Of a DNA stretch of 64,000 nt, positions 48,525 through 58,882 are shown piece by piece; within the stretch, counting starts at the first letter, position 1; every line of letters starts with the position of its first letter. The translations under genes and the position numbers were made by a program. The stretch lies in assembly GCA_907163375.1 (NCBI GenBank), contig CAJQUW010006111.1:304001-368000 (forward strand), written 5' to 3'. Under the pieces are notes generated by a model. It was not told the origin of the DNA and did not search any database. It saw only the letters and a program-made list of their open reading frames with translations. This DNA comes from Prostheceraeus crozeri (lineage: Eukaryota > Platyhelminthes > Polycladida > Euryleptidae).

Positions 48525-49556
48525 AGTGGTAGAATGATTTGGTGTGAGAAAAACATGTCCTCTATATCGCAATTAGTCTAGAATCTAGATTGATTATGAT
48601 TGATCGCATTTATCACGCAAGCTTAATTATATCACAAATAATTCTGTCTGAGCTATTTATATTATTAGAGCTAATATTTGTAAGTCTCCATTCGGCTCTG
48701 CAGAAAAGGAGACTTGCTGAATTCTTCCACTTCAGGCGTCCTTGACACACCTGGAACTATCATTATAAGTCATTCAAAATTATTGAACGTGTGTTACTAA
48801 TGTGAAAATGATCAGCATTGATATTTCATGCATTTTAAGTGGTGAGACGGGTAGGCTGCGTGATACTTCGTAATTCAACATCGAAGTTGATTGTGTGATA
48901 TGATGTCAGTTCTGATTGCTTCTAGTGAATGTTAAAAATCTTCAGAATCCCAAAGAATCCCCATAGAAGCCCTATCTAATCGCACGGACGAATTTGTGCA
49001 ATTACGTTTACTGCATATCATACTACTTATGACTAATATATGCACTTTTATCAAAATTGGTTGGCATCCTTGATAATATTCGTTTATAAGAGTATCCAAT
49101 GTTTGAATAAGTAGGGTTTTTTTGAAATACTTGAAGGCATTGGAATAACCGGTCTGAATATCTGACAAATTGGTGCCATCTTTTAATTCTGTTTTTACTA
49201 TGTTCTTTACAACTTTCAAGGGTGTATATACTTCCCGAAAGTTGACAGCGACAGAACGAAAGACATCTTGGAAGATATCAGAGTAGTTCATTATCTGCAT
49301 ATAAGAATGCTTGTGTGAGTGAGTTGGACAACGATAGAACAGATATGATTAGGAGTGTCCAGATATACTGCAAGCAGCTAGTGTCAAATCGTTCCAGTGT
49401 CAATATTTCTAGAAAAATAGACAGGCTAATATTTTGTGTGGTGATTGTCTCATCTTGTCTGTTCTGAACAGCCACTTTTGGCTGTTGATTGTCTGATGCT
49501 GTCTGTTGCATTTGGCTGTTATTTTGTCTGATTTTTGGCTATCTACAGTTTAAAGT
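48525..49556. other. no gene recognised
   Basis: A minus-strand frame of 122 codons (48932-49300) is open but without a recognisable domain. It is left as unassigned. Confidence 0.35.
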
Positions 49557-49824
49557 CACTGTAAACTCTAGGGCACGAAATTTGGGCATCAATTCTAACC
49601 AACACAAGGCACGAGTATGCACGAAGTTCTTAGTGCCGAGCTCGTGCCCATTGATTTTTCCTTCGATTTCATTGGATAAACAAATATTTAATTTGGTGCC
49701 TATTAGTGCCTCAGTGGCGCCTACTGGTGCCTCGAGGCACTAGAAAGGCACTAACTAGGCGCTAACTGGCACGAGCACGAAATTTTGGCTTCGTGCCTAA
49801 ATTGATGCCCTACAGTTTACAGTG
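49557..49824. mobile_element. 268-bp MITE with cactgtaaac termini
   Basis: Inverted termini cactgtaaactctagggca and its complement (ending tgccctacagtttacagtg). The interior is full of gtgcc/ggcac motifs. The right flank is TA and the left flank is GT, so the expected TA duplication is only half present. It shares its terminal cactgtaaac with the foldback at 44508. Confidence 0.75.
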
Positions 49825-49919
49825 TACACACAGACCTATTAGGTATAATAGGGTAAGGTAGTTTATACAATGGAAGCAACCAGATCTTTTGTTGTCTTAT
49901 ACAGGAGGCTCATTATTCA

Positions 49920-50090
49920 ATTTTCCGCGATGTAAGCAAAAATATAGCTCTCTCTCAATTTAGACGATTTTCATTATTTCCCCTTCATATTGTCCACCGT
50001 GACGAAACGCGTCAGGGAGCTTTATTTTATAAAATAAAAAAATCGTCTAAATTGAGGGAGAGCTATATTTTTGCTTTCATCGCGGAAAAT
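49920..50090. repeat. 171-bp hairpin MITE
   Basis: Arms 49920-49971 and 50040-50090 pair over about 50 bp with two or so mismatches (attttccgcgatg, aaaatatagctctc, caatttagacgatt). The loop of about 68 bp has gtgacgaaacgcgtca and a small attttataaaat palindrome. No coding capacity. Confidence 0.9.
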
Positions 50091-50479
50091 AGAATATACA
50101 GTGGAAGTTAATTAATCTAGTATTGATGCCAAGATATGTGAGAATGATTATGGCAAAAATAGTAACTTAAGTACATCATGTACAACATGCACATGCACAG
50201 TCATGTTGCTACGTAAACCGGTAGATAATTTTACGATTACGAATACCTGTGAACATAGGTACAGTACATGCATTCTTTATCAAATAAAAATGATAACACT
50301 TTTAAAAACGGACAGTATATTCAATAAATGCATAAACATTTTTGGTTCAAGTCAGGAATAAAATCTTCAACAAAGTAAACAATTCAGTTCATCAACAAAT
50401 TCATCGCGGAAATGCCGTCAATTACTTAAATAAGATTTCTGAAGTGAACAACGCCGCTGAAATCCGCAATAATCAAGAA

Positions 50480-50945
50480 ATTGTCATGAATATAAGCAGT
50501 CAAGCATTAAAAAAACAGCTATATTCTCTGGAACTTTGGCAACGTAGCCCTCTCGAAACTCATTGCTCGTCTCACAGCACTTGTGATCGGCTCTCTCTCT
50601 CTCATTATCCAAGGACTCCAATGATTTTCCATCATCTTTCCTCAATCCATCTATTTCTGCAGCTTCAATGGCAAATTTATCTGACGAGACACGGGCCTTC
50701 TCTCTTTCTTCTTAAAACCATTTTGCAATAGTGATTTTGTGATTGCCATGGTCTCTGAAAGCCATCCAAAGGCATACATAAAATTTTGTTACCACAAGAG
50801 AATGAATTATCAACTCTTTCAAACATGATCGGACTGCAGTCACAACGTTGGCCACCTGCTTGAGAATACGCTCGCTATCTTCATTGCCATGTGGTATACA
50901 CAGACCAACGGTTGCAAGATCAGTTCGGCACGGATACTTTCCACC
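50480..50945 (-). pseudogene. unidentified decayed coding-like stretch
   Basis: On the minus strand one frame reads HGNEDSERILKQVANVV and TAVRSCLKELI (near 50905-50815); further on a different frame reads SDKFAIEAAEIDGLRKDDGK (near 50680-50610). Composition looks protein-like (charged, helical), but the frames do not connect and I do not recognise a family. It may be a transposon gene or a processed pseudogene. Confidence 0.25.
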
Positions 50946-51261
50946 ACTAGTGTTTAAAAATTACCGGTAATTTATTTTAAGTTACCTTACCGGTAATTTA
51001 TATTGATGTCCTTATAACTTCAAATACAGCGCACCAATATGCTGTGATTTTAGCCAAATGCACGTTTGGCTTAATCTGATTCTGATGATGGCTTGAATTT
51101 TGCTCAACGTCTGATTCTTTGTCAAATGTATTGCGATTAAGAAATGAAAAATTGACATTTTTGGGAAGTTTGTTAAACTTTCATCCAAATAGATCTGATC
51201 AAAAGTTTGACGGCAGATAAACATTATTCTAGGTAAAAGCCACACCCTTCGGCCTCATGCT

Positions 51262-51535
51262 TTGATTTTGATTGTCTAAAATTATATTCAGGATTTGAAT
51301 GGTAAGATGCAAATGACATGTAAATGCTTCTAAATGAGCAAATAGAAATGACAGCCTAAATGAGTAGTAACAAGTGACATTATCTAACTGGGCTGTTTTG
51401 TATGAAAAAGATTTTGATTGTCTCAAATTAAATGAAAGAATATTGATATAAATGAAGTAAAATGCTTCTAAATGAGAAAATAGAAATAACAGCCTAAATG
51501 AGTAGTAACAAGTGACATTATATAACTATTGTTCG
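51262..51535. repeat. about 138-bp imperfect tandem duplication
   Basis: Two copies, each with gattttgattgtct, aaatgcttctaaatgag, then gcctaaatgagtagtaacaa and gtgacattat. aaagccacac before the first copy and aaggccacac after the second hint at a longer original unit. Confidence 0.8.
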
Positions 51536-51736
51536 AGGGAAAGGCCACACGCTCTATAATATTTTGTAAATTATACACTGCAGATCCTTACCTTTCTATA
51601 AATACAATCCAAACTAGCGGTCAATGTTAGAAGGAGCATGAAATCTATGCGTAGTAAATTTAGATACATGGAGAAAATATTGTTTCAAGAAATGTATTTT
51701 GATAACTATAATTAGTAATGAATATTACTATAATAT

Positions 51737-51756
51737 GAGAGAGAGAGAGAGAGAGA
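51737..51756. repeat. (GA)10 microsatellite
   Basis: A pure gagaga run of 20 bases. Confidence 0.95.
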
Positions 51757-52035
51757 TCATCAATGGAAAGAATATGCAGATATCGTCCCTATTGTAGTCA
51801 CTTAGTAAATTTGACAATACGCGCGCAGGCTACAATCATCATAAAGGTGCGTAAAGGCATTGATAAGAGAGCAATAGTGATCGTCTCAACCAATGAGAGA
51901 CCAGAATTAGAAGATTTTAAATGCGTGTTGAAGAGATGGCAACTAGCGTGGAATTTGATAAATTCAGGCATTCTTTAGTACTGCTAGGGTTGGTGATGGC
52001 AAAGTGAATGGTATAATCACATAATTAGATTGTTT

Positions 52036-52454
52036 AATCGCATCACTTTGCTAGAAGTGCAAACTGATTCAAAGCAATGGCAAATGCAGGAACTTACTTA
52101 GTGGGCAAAAAGAAATTTTTAATACCTTACAGAGATAGGAGAAATAGTCGTGCGTCGCTCCGCGGATTGCTGTGAACTCCTTCAAAATGCTCCGATCGTC
52201 ACGTTTCCTTCAGCTTCGAAGAATTCAGAACATTGCGCAACAATTTTCTCGATAATGTTGGGCCCTCCGATCATTATTGAAAACGTTAGCAGGCGCACGA
52301 AAAAACGCTCACAAACTTCTCTGTACAACTTGACATCGACTGTGTCTCTTTGCTGTGTGATCCGGTTGATAACAGTCACTGAAACTTCGCACAATTTGGC
52401 GTGTTTAATGTTGAACTGGCTGCTCATTGTTCGATTGCTGCGGTAATATGTCAA
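52036..52454 (-). repeat. R1 dispersed repeat, copy B, with an open 81-codon frame
   Basis: The longest R1 copy. On the minus strand an ATG near 52427 opens an 81-residue frame ending at 52182 (MSSQFNIKHAKLCEVSV, ..., FSIMIGGPNIIEKIVAQCSE, FFEAEGNVTIGAF). Copy A keeps similar peptide from FVRLL onward and copy C from the SEFFE region, and all three continue into the same non-coding tail (cctat-tctgtaa, ttgcccac, acttctagcaaa). Probably an exon of an unclassified transposon or a multicopy host gene; I do not recognise the protein. Confidence 0.6.
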
Positions 52455-54055
52455 CAGATTGTGCCATTTTATTTACATTACATGTTCCTATGTTTCCTTT
52501 AAGCGTCCTTTTTTTGTTTAAGCGTCGTCTAATTATTGCGTTCAAGAGTTCATAGAAAGCAAAATTTGACTATTCTAGACTGGTAATATCCGCACCTATA
52601 AGTAGCCTAATGCAAGAATATGGAAATGCATCAAAAAGGCAACTTGAATATTCATGCAGCGACACTAAATCATCACTTTGATTTTTAATGTCTGCTTCTG
52701 AACGTGTTTCTCTTGTTTTTAATTCTAATATTTCACAAAATTAGCGCAGCATTCTACAAATTCGCGCAATCGTGCAGTAATGACAAGATTAGCGCAGCTG
52801 TGGGAGCGCTGATGGGCTAGTTATAACGTATCTCCAAGATGAAAAAAGCATATACCTCTGAATGTCGATCTGTTGGTTAGCCGGCTCTTGCGAGAAGGCC
52901 TTCATCTGTAAATTAAATTAGATCTTATTTTATGATGCACGGACATAGATATTTTAAATTTTGATGAGCTCTAAAACATAAATTTGGTACAGATGAAAAC
53001 CGTGAGTGAAGTTTTTGCCACAGTACTATCTTTGAAATTTAAATGCCTACTTCTAGTCATGTAATGGCCGGTATTTCGTAACTATGTATAGTACTCAGGG
53101 AACTATGTATAATGAAAACAGATATCCAAGTCTAATAATTATATGAAAAGTAGCCTATATTATCCATTCTAACTTTCGAACAGGCCCACGGCTGCCGATC
53201 ATTGTCATTTGCCACAGAATAGTCCAGGAATACAAAACATTGGAGGCCCTAACATGTGGGTCGTTATGAAAACGAAACGACTTACCTTTATAACCAGAAT
53301 GACACGTGAAGTCTATTTGGTCAGGCTCAACTTGAGCATTATTTCTTATTCAGGGGGATGTGGTACCACTTGGATTCAAATCGGGGTGTCATCCAAAAAA
53401 AGCAAGTATCTCCCTATTACATTCGTCTCAAACATGATAAATTAGCCAAGTGCAATGGCACTGTTTTCCGAATTATTGAGTCATGAGCGCAGAATGCATG
53501 CATTAAGATTCCTTCCAGTGGTTGAGAAAATAGGGTTTTATTCCATGACTTCATGTGATGTTCCATTTTATATGAATACAGGATGTCATATTTTATAATT
53601 TCACTAATTAATAATTTTAACAACAGACAATTAAAAAATTGATTACAGCGCACTCACTAATTTATGGTGTTGCCCAGCATCAATATAGGCCTATTATCCT
53701 GAAACCCTGATGCTGTAAACCCAGTACGTACTACATCTACCAGGTAAATTAATAGGAAAACATAAGCTGTTTTTGAATTCCTACCCAGCGACTAAAAAGG
53801 TCGTGTTACATTCTCCGATATCTCTCGCAAGACCAATGAATGCAACACGGGGCAGAGTGAGAAAACCAAAATGGAACCCTTAATTGAAGCTTCAACGTTC
53901 CTATTGAATTTCAAAAAGTATTCATTACTTGAGGATGCTTTCACATCTTCAAAAAATTGCATTCTTTTAGAAATCATTCTAGATTTCTTCTAGAAAGAAC
54001 TGCTCACATTTTTAGACAATCTGAAGCACATTGGATCAAGCAGGAAACATGAAGG
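52455..54055. other. no gene recognised
   Basis: AT-rich. Frames at 53209-53445 (+) and 53417-53653 (-) are short and domainless. Confidence 0.4.
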
Positions 54056-54834
54056 CACCGTATTTCTTTGAATAAGAGACGCGTCTCTTATTTTTTTCGG
54101 ATCCCTGATTGATGCGTCTCTTATTCAAGGGCGTCTCTTATTTATCAAATGTTCAAGTTTTCATTCTTTCATTAGAAAAAGGTGTCTTAGTTTTTTGCTA
54201 CTATTCTCTCAGGTAACCTTTGCATTCCTCACTTAGGCCTATGTCATGGGCAAATTTCGCCATTAATTTTTCTTTACGCTTTATCATAATTCAGATATTT
54301 TGGAAATGAAAGGAGTTTTATGGTTTGTAGTAGCATATCTTGTAAACTCATCTAATACATTCACATACCAGTACATGTTGGCCACTATACTTGTAGACTA
54401 GATCTGAATTTACCGAAGCGAAAATACCGATAATCAAGTAGTATTTACAGCAAAAGTTATCGACCGGTACATGACTCCAAATGCAAAGGAAGCTACCATA
54501 TAATGCCTCCTTAAATGGTACATGACATAACCTTAAGTAGGCCTGCATGTACGTATGTACAACATGCATGTACTGCATGTACAACAACAAGAAGCCTTAT
54601 ATATTATACAATATTGGTCATGATCCCCGGTATTTACTAGTAGACTGACTTGTAGAGGCCTAATAATCGCTCAGGCGGATGTAGCTACCACATTACAATA
54701 GCCTGCATGTAATATGTCTATAGCAGTCTATTTTTTGTACATGCGTCTCTTATTCGAGGGCGTCTCTTATTAAATTTTTTCCTCTCACGGATGCGTCTCT
54801 TATTCGAGGGCGTCTCATATTCAAAGAAATACGG
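54056..54834. mobile_element. MITE-like element with gcgtctctta repeats
   Basis: Inverted termini accgtatttctttgaataag and its near-complement (ending cttattcaaagaaatacggt-like, with one base changed). Both ends carry paired gcgtctcttattc-agggcg motifs in direct and inverted form; near 54070-54091 taagagacgcgtctctta forms a perfect palindrome. No clear target duplication and no coding capacity. Confidence 0.75.
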
Positions 54835-56838
54835 TACACGCTTAAGGCTAAAATACAATTTAACTCATCTTTAATGGAATTATCACTTGGTTTGTAGCAC
54901 GACTCACGGTCTCACATTCTTTCCTTATCCGCACGCAAACTTGAGGGAATCGGAATCTGATTTACATATCTTCAATCACTCGATTATTTCGAATATGTTC
55001 ACAAATCAAAATGAAAAGTAATTGGCATCTGGTGAAACCTATGATCGACACTGATATCATTTCATTTTTTCATAATGAAAACATGCCACTTTTCAGTGAA
55101 ATATACAGTACGTAGGCCTACACCGTAAAAAGAACTAGTCATACGAATTTTTCGATTTGCACTGCCACGATGATACTTTACTGCTCTTAGCTGTGAAGTT
55201 AAAATTAGATTGCGTATTCCAAATAATGGAAGACCGAAGAAAGCAGTTTAGTCATACAAAGCTTCTTGGATATCAGAACATAGATAGGGCTTACGGCCTA
55301 TACATTAAACATCGCAAGTTTTGATTTAAGCTTTATACACTCGAATTGCAAATACGCATATAGTATGTAGTTGGTTAGGCCAACAGTATCTAAAGTACGA
55401 AAAAAGGCGAAAAATAATTAGATTATGGTCAAGACTTCAAAAACATCACGACAGTCATTAATGATTTTAATGTTCAATCATAGACCTACTACAAGTCTAA
55501 AGTAACCAGCAATATTTGAGATATACACTGTACATGTAGAGCTAATCCCAGAAAACGGCGATCTTTATTAACCAGAATCTTAATTATCTAAGTGCTTCAA
55601 TACAAGATGCGAATAATTTATGATTAGGAAATATTATGGTACAAAAATTTTTCAAGGTATCATTTTATTTTTAAAAATGAAATGATATCATTTTTCCTCA
55701 GAATAAGATGATATTATTCTATCATTGCCGATCTGTGGATGAAACCGTCACAATTCAATGCGCCAATCCTCGACATTCGATGCACGCATGTAGCAGTCGT
55801 ACGCAACAGTGAGCCGAGGCAGACAGGTCAAAATGTTAAAAGCACAGATACAAAGCAAGTCAGATCAATGCAGCGCGCGCACTGCACTATGAAGAAATGC
55901 GTGAGTCGCTCTGTGACGAGGCAATCCTTGATGTTTTCGACGCCCTGTGTTGACGTCACTCAATCGCATTAGCTAAAGGTTGGGACTTGGAGAAAGGAAC
56001 GCTCATATTATTGCAAAAGAGAATAAAGAGAATATGGATTCGATCTGTATACGCGTGCATTCGAAAATTAGTGTGCTATTGTACTTGTCTGTGAAATGAA
56101 ACTACATCGAATTCAATGTGATGCAAGGGACCATTAGACAGATGCGTTTCTACATGGTTAATACAAGTTGGATTGTGAAACATCCACTAATGGTTGCTCT
56201 AACGTAACAGGAGACAACAGCTTCCAGCTGATGTATTTAGTTGAGAACAATAGGATGCTCTTTTTCATTTGCTGACCGATAAGTCAGTCTCTCTAAACCC
56301 ACCAATCAAAAATGATTGTGCGTAATGAAAATGGGTTAATCGGAATCCATTGTATCTAAGTGCATCTAACTGATTATTTGATGGTAGCAATAAATTATAA
56401 TTGCAATTTGTAATTTTTCTATCATTTTACGCCAGCGTTGTCATCAGGTAGGCTAGACAAGCAGATGCATCTCAGAACTCCGCTTTCTGTACTATTTGAT
56501 GCTAACAAGCATATAAGCGTGCAGAAATATTTTTGTTATATAGACAAATTAATTTATAATATTTGTAGAATGTTTCAGATTTGAACATTCAAGTGATTTT
56601 GACAATATTTATCAGATAATAATCAAACATTTATCAAAATTCTCAAATACACCGTACATTTTTTGATTGTTTTATAAAACAATTATATAATATGCCTACT
56701 TATTAAACCTTTTGCTATCAACCATATATTAGATAAATTATCTCGGTTTTTTCAACCCGGGTAGTGATTGCAAAAAAACAAAAAGATAGTTCATTGCAAT
56801 ATTCATAGTCATGATTATAATTTGTTGCCTATGAATCA
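54835..56838. other. no gene recognised
   Basis: About 2 kb of AT-rich unique sequence. A frame at 55739-55972 lacks any recognisable domain. A short aaatgatat inverted repeat lies at about 55660-55700. Confidence 0.45.
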
Positions 56839-57593
56839 GGGATGCGAAGTCGGAGTCCTATCATTTTTTTGCTCCGGCCTATAACTAGACCCGAAATATA
56901 ATGCAAACAAAGTATTTTTCCTCGTCCATAGCTGTAATTGTCTTGATGTCAACTTTCTCCGTCAAACAAAAGTACAGTCGATACAGAGTGCATGCAAAGC
57001 TTGTTATTATTGAGGAAATGAACCGTGATAGTGAAAAAGAATTATTGTGTTTTCACTCGCTGATTTAATAGAGAAGACAAACTTTCCTAGCCTCGATCAC
57101 ACCTACGCGCCAAAGGTCATATCAGAGACAAAAAATGAAATATTAGTTTTGTTTGAGAACATTACCTCTTACCCTCACACTAATCGTGTGTGATGCCTCC
57201 TCTAAAGTGCATATTAAAATCGAAACTGTAGTCATATTTTTTGTCCATAATTTGTTATTCAGCTATGTTACTGTCGCATATTTTACATTGATCCTTTCAG
57301 GAGGAAGGAGCTGATGATGTGAATCCCGAAGAACCTGAAGCTAAGGAGGAAGTTGTGGAAGAGGCGGAGGAAGAGGAAGATTAAGTCTTAATGAAACTGT
57401 ACATAGGATGATTTTTGATACAGATTGTTATAACACACCTTCGTTTTCACTTCCACGCCGGTGCGATTGCCACTCTGTTGAGAAACATGATGATCTATGA
57501 TGTAGATTGCCAAATTTTTTAGAAAACTAGGCTTTATATAATTGGCACTCGCAGCCGGAGTCCTATCAAAATGATAGGACTGCGGATCCCTGC
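56839..57593. mobile_element. hAT-like MITE with cagggat termini
   Basis: Left cagggatgcgaagtcggagt and right complement cagggatccgcagtcctatc are imperfect inverted repeats, both followed by cctatcatttt. The 8-bp flanks ctatgaat and ctactatt match at only 5 of 8 positions, so any target duplication has decayed. Its interior includes the acidic exon-like segment at 57301-57384. Confidence 0.6.
57301..57384 (+). CDS. candidate acidic terminal exon
   Basis: A good acceptor (ttgatcctttcag, ending at 57300) precedes 27 codons, EEGADDVNPEEPEAKEEVV then EEAEEEED and TAA. The strongly acidic C terminus resembles tails of many nuclear or chaperone proteins, so no family can be named. No upstream exon was found and it lies inside a putative MITE, so it may be a captured exon or a chance frame. 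Confidence 0.3.
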   Translation, partial: EEGADDVNPEEPEAKEEVVEEAEEEED

Positions 57594-57598
57594 TACTA

Positions 57599-57790
57599 TT
57601 AATTGCAATTAAATTGCGTAAATTTAATTGCAATTCAAGCACTCAAAATTATCTACATTGCACTTTCTTCAATTTGACAAGTAAAAAGTGCACTTCTTCC
57701 AATTTTTCCTGTAAGAATTGCAATTTTCTTGCAATTTGGTCAACGTGTTATAGTCAATCTTTGCTGGTTGAAATTGCACTCAAGCACCGT
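57599..57790. repeat. attgcaatt-rich low-complexity stretch
   Basis: Many copies of attgcaatt, gcaattt and gcactt motifs. No terminal structure. It lies immediately 3' of the minus-strand secreted-protein gene. Confidence 0.5.
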
Positions 57791-57839
57791 TTCAAATGCC
57801 CGTAAATTGATTCAGAAACATGTTTTTGTTCTCTACATT

Positions 57840-57845
57840 TTTATT
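57840..57845 (-). terminator. AATAAA polyadenylation signal 6 nt after the stop
   Basis: tttatt on the plus strand at 57840-57845, just past the stop codon (57852-57854) of the minus-strand gene. A very short 3' UTR is predicted, as in the paralogue. Confidence 0.5.
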
Positions 57846-57851
57846 TTACCC

Positions 57852-58385
57852 TTAATCGCATGCAAGAGAATCGATGTCACCGATGGAAACCGGTTTGATG
57901 TTCTTCAGTTGGTTACCGAGTCTATCGGAACAATAGCAGATAGATCCCATGCATTGTACTCGCCCATAGTCCCCATATTTGGTGCAGGTGAACATTTTGC
58001 CAATCAAACCGGTCTTTCTGTATTCTTCCTGATCTTGAGCACATTTGCAGTTTTGTCGGGAGCTTGTTGCTATGGGTGTTGATTCGAACCCTTTGATTTG
58101 TGCGCCGACTTTGTCCACACAATAGCAAACTGATCCAAGACATTGCTGCGGGAAGTAGGAACCATCAGCACTGCATCTCACCTCAGGTTTGCCCAACAAT
58201 GGAGGCATTTCATGCAATTCCAGCATTTTCTTGTGACAAACTCCAGCATCACTATCAGCGACACAGGTGTTGACACATTTCAGCCCTTCATAACATTGTT
58301 CATTGGATGTACAGGGAGCATCTCTGCCCAATTTCTCGCACTGGACAGTAGCGAAGGCCAACAGAAACACAAGCAAGATCTTCAT
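57852..58385 (-). CDS. secreted protein with two thyroglobulin type-1 domains
   Basis: Intronless 177-residue protein. Residues 1-16 form a signal peptide (MKILLVFLLAFATVQC, cleavage probably near 15-17). A four-cysteine module covers C25, C31, C37 and C41. The first type-1 domain has C50, C71, C82, C87, C89 and C113, with the hallmark QC, CYCVD and G. The second has C115, C134, C145, C150, C152 and C176, with QC and CYCSD. All six cysteines are present in each. Type-1 domains are found in protease inhibitors (equistatin, saxiderm and similar) and matrix proteins; the target here is unknown. Paralogue of 31172-31603, with the same N-terminal module and a shared upstream block. Confidence 0.92.
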   Translation of the reverse strand: MKILLVFLLAFATVQCEKLGRDAPCTSNEQCYEGLKCVNTCVADSDAGVCHKKMLELHEMPPLLGKPEVRCSADGSYFPQQCLGSVCYCVDKVGAQIKGFESTPIATSSRQNCKCAQDQEEYRKTGLIGKMFTCTKYGDYGRVQCMGSICYCSDRLGNQLKNIKPVSIGDIDSLACD

Positions 58386-58428
58386 GATTGAGAACTAATT
58401 TCGAGATGATAATTCCTTTGCTTTTATA
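58385..58428 (-). promoter_or_regulatory. core promoter: TATAAAAG and CTCAATCA
   Basis: On the minus strand tataaaag occupies 58428-58421 and ctcaatca 58392-58385, 36 bp apart; the last base of ctcaatca is the A of the start codon. If the start site is in this motif the leader is only about 4 nt; otherwise transcription starts upstream. Confidence 0.55.
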
Positions 58429-58503
58429 ATCATTGTAAGAAATCATGTTTGAATAGGAGCATATGGATGTTTCCGTCTCGAGTCATCTGTTTGCATCACA
58501 TGA

Positions 58504-58588
58504 ATACTTCAATCATGCTTATCTGCGCGGATCATACAGTATTTGCATGTCCACAGTTAATTAGGAATTGAAAATAATGACGACATTT
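58504..58588 (-). promoter_or_regulatory. upstream block shared with the paralogous gene
   Basis: The complement matches 30861-30950: tcgtcattatttt, ttcctaattaactg, ggacatgca, gataagcatgattgaagt. It lies about 120-200 bp before the start codon. Confidence 0.6.
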
Positions 58589-58882
58589 CTGTGAACTTTG
58601 CTCTTCGGTAACTCTTCAAAGGATTTCTCACTACTATCTCTCTTAATATAAATAAATGAGTTTATTCAACTTCACACTATCTGTTAGACTCCGTCCAATT
58701 AATCGAACAGTAATGGGCATGAAATTCATCTGAAAAGAGATAAAATAAATCCAAGTGGAAAACTTTCTTCAGACCAGAGGCCTGTTGCATTAAGTTCAAT
58801 AATCCAATAGTGGTTCATTGGTTTTGAAAAGTTCAATGGTCAATAGTTACTAATTTAGGAGTTGCAAGAAGTGACATTGAAA

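Noticed and set aside
48932-49300. 122-codon minus-strand frame as a host gene
   Set aside because: No recognisable domain and no supporting signals; kept only as unassigned sequence.
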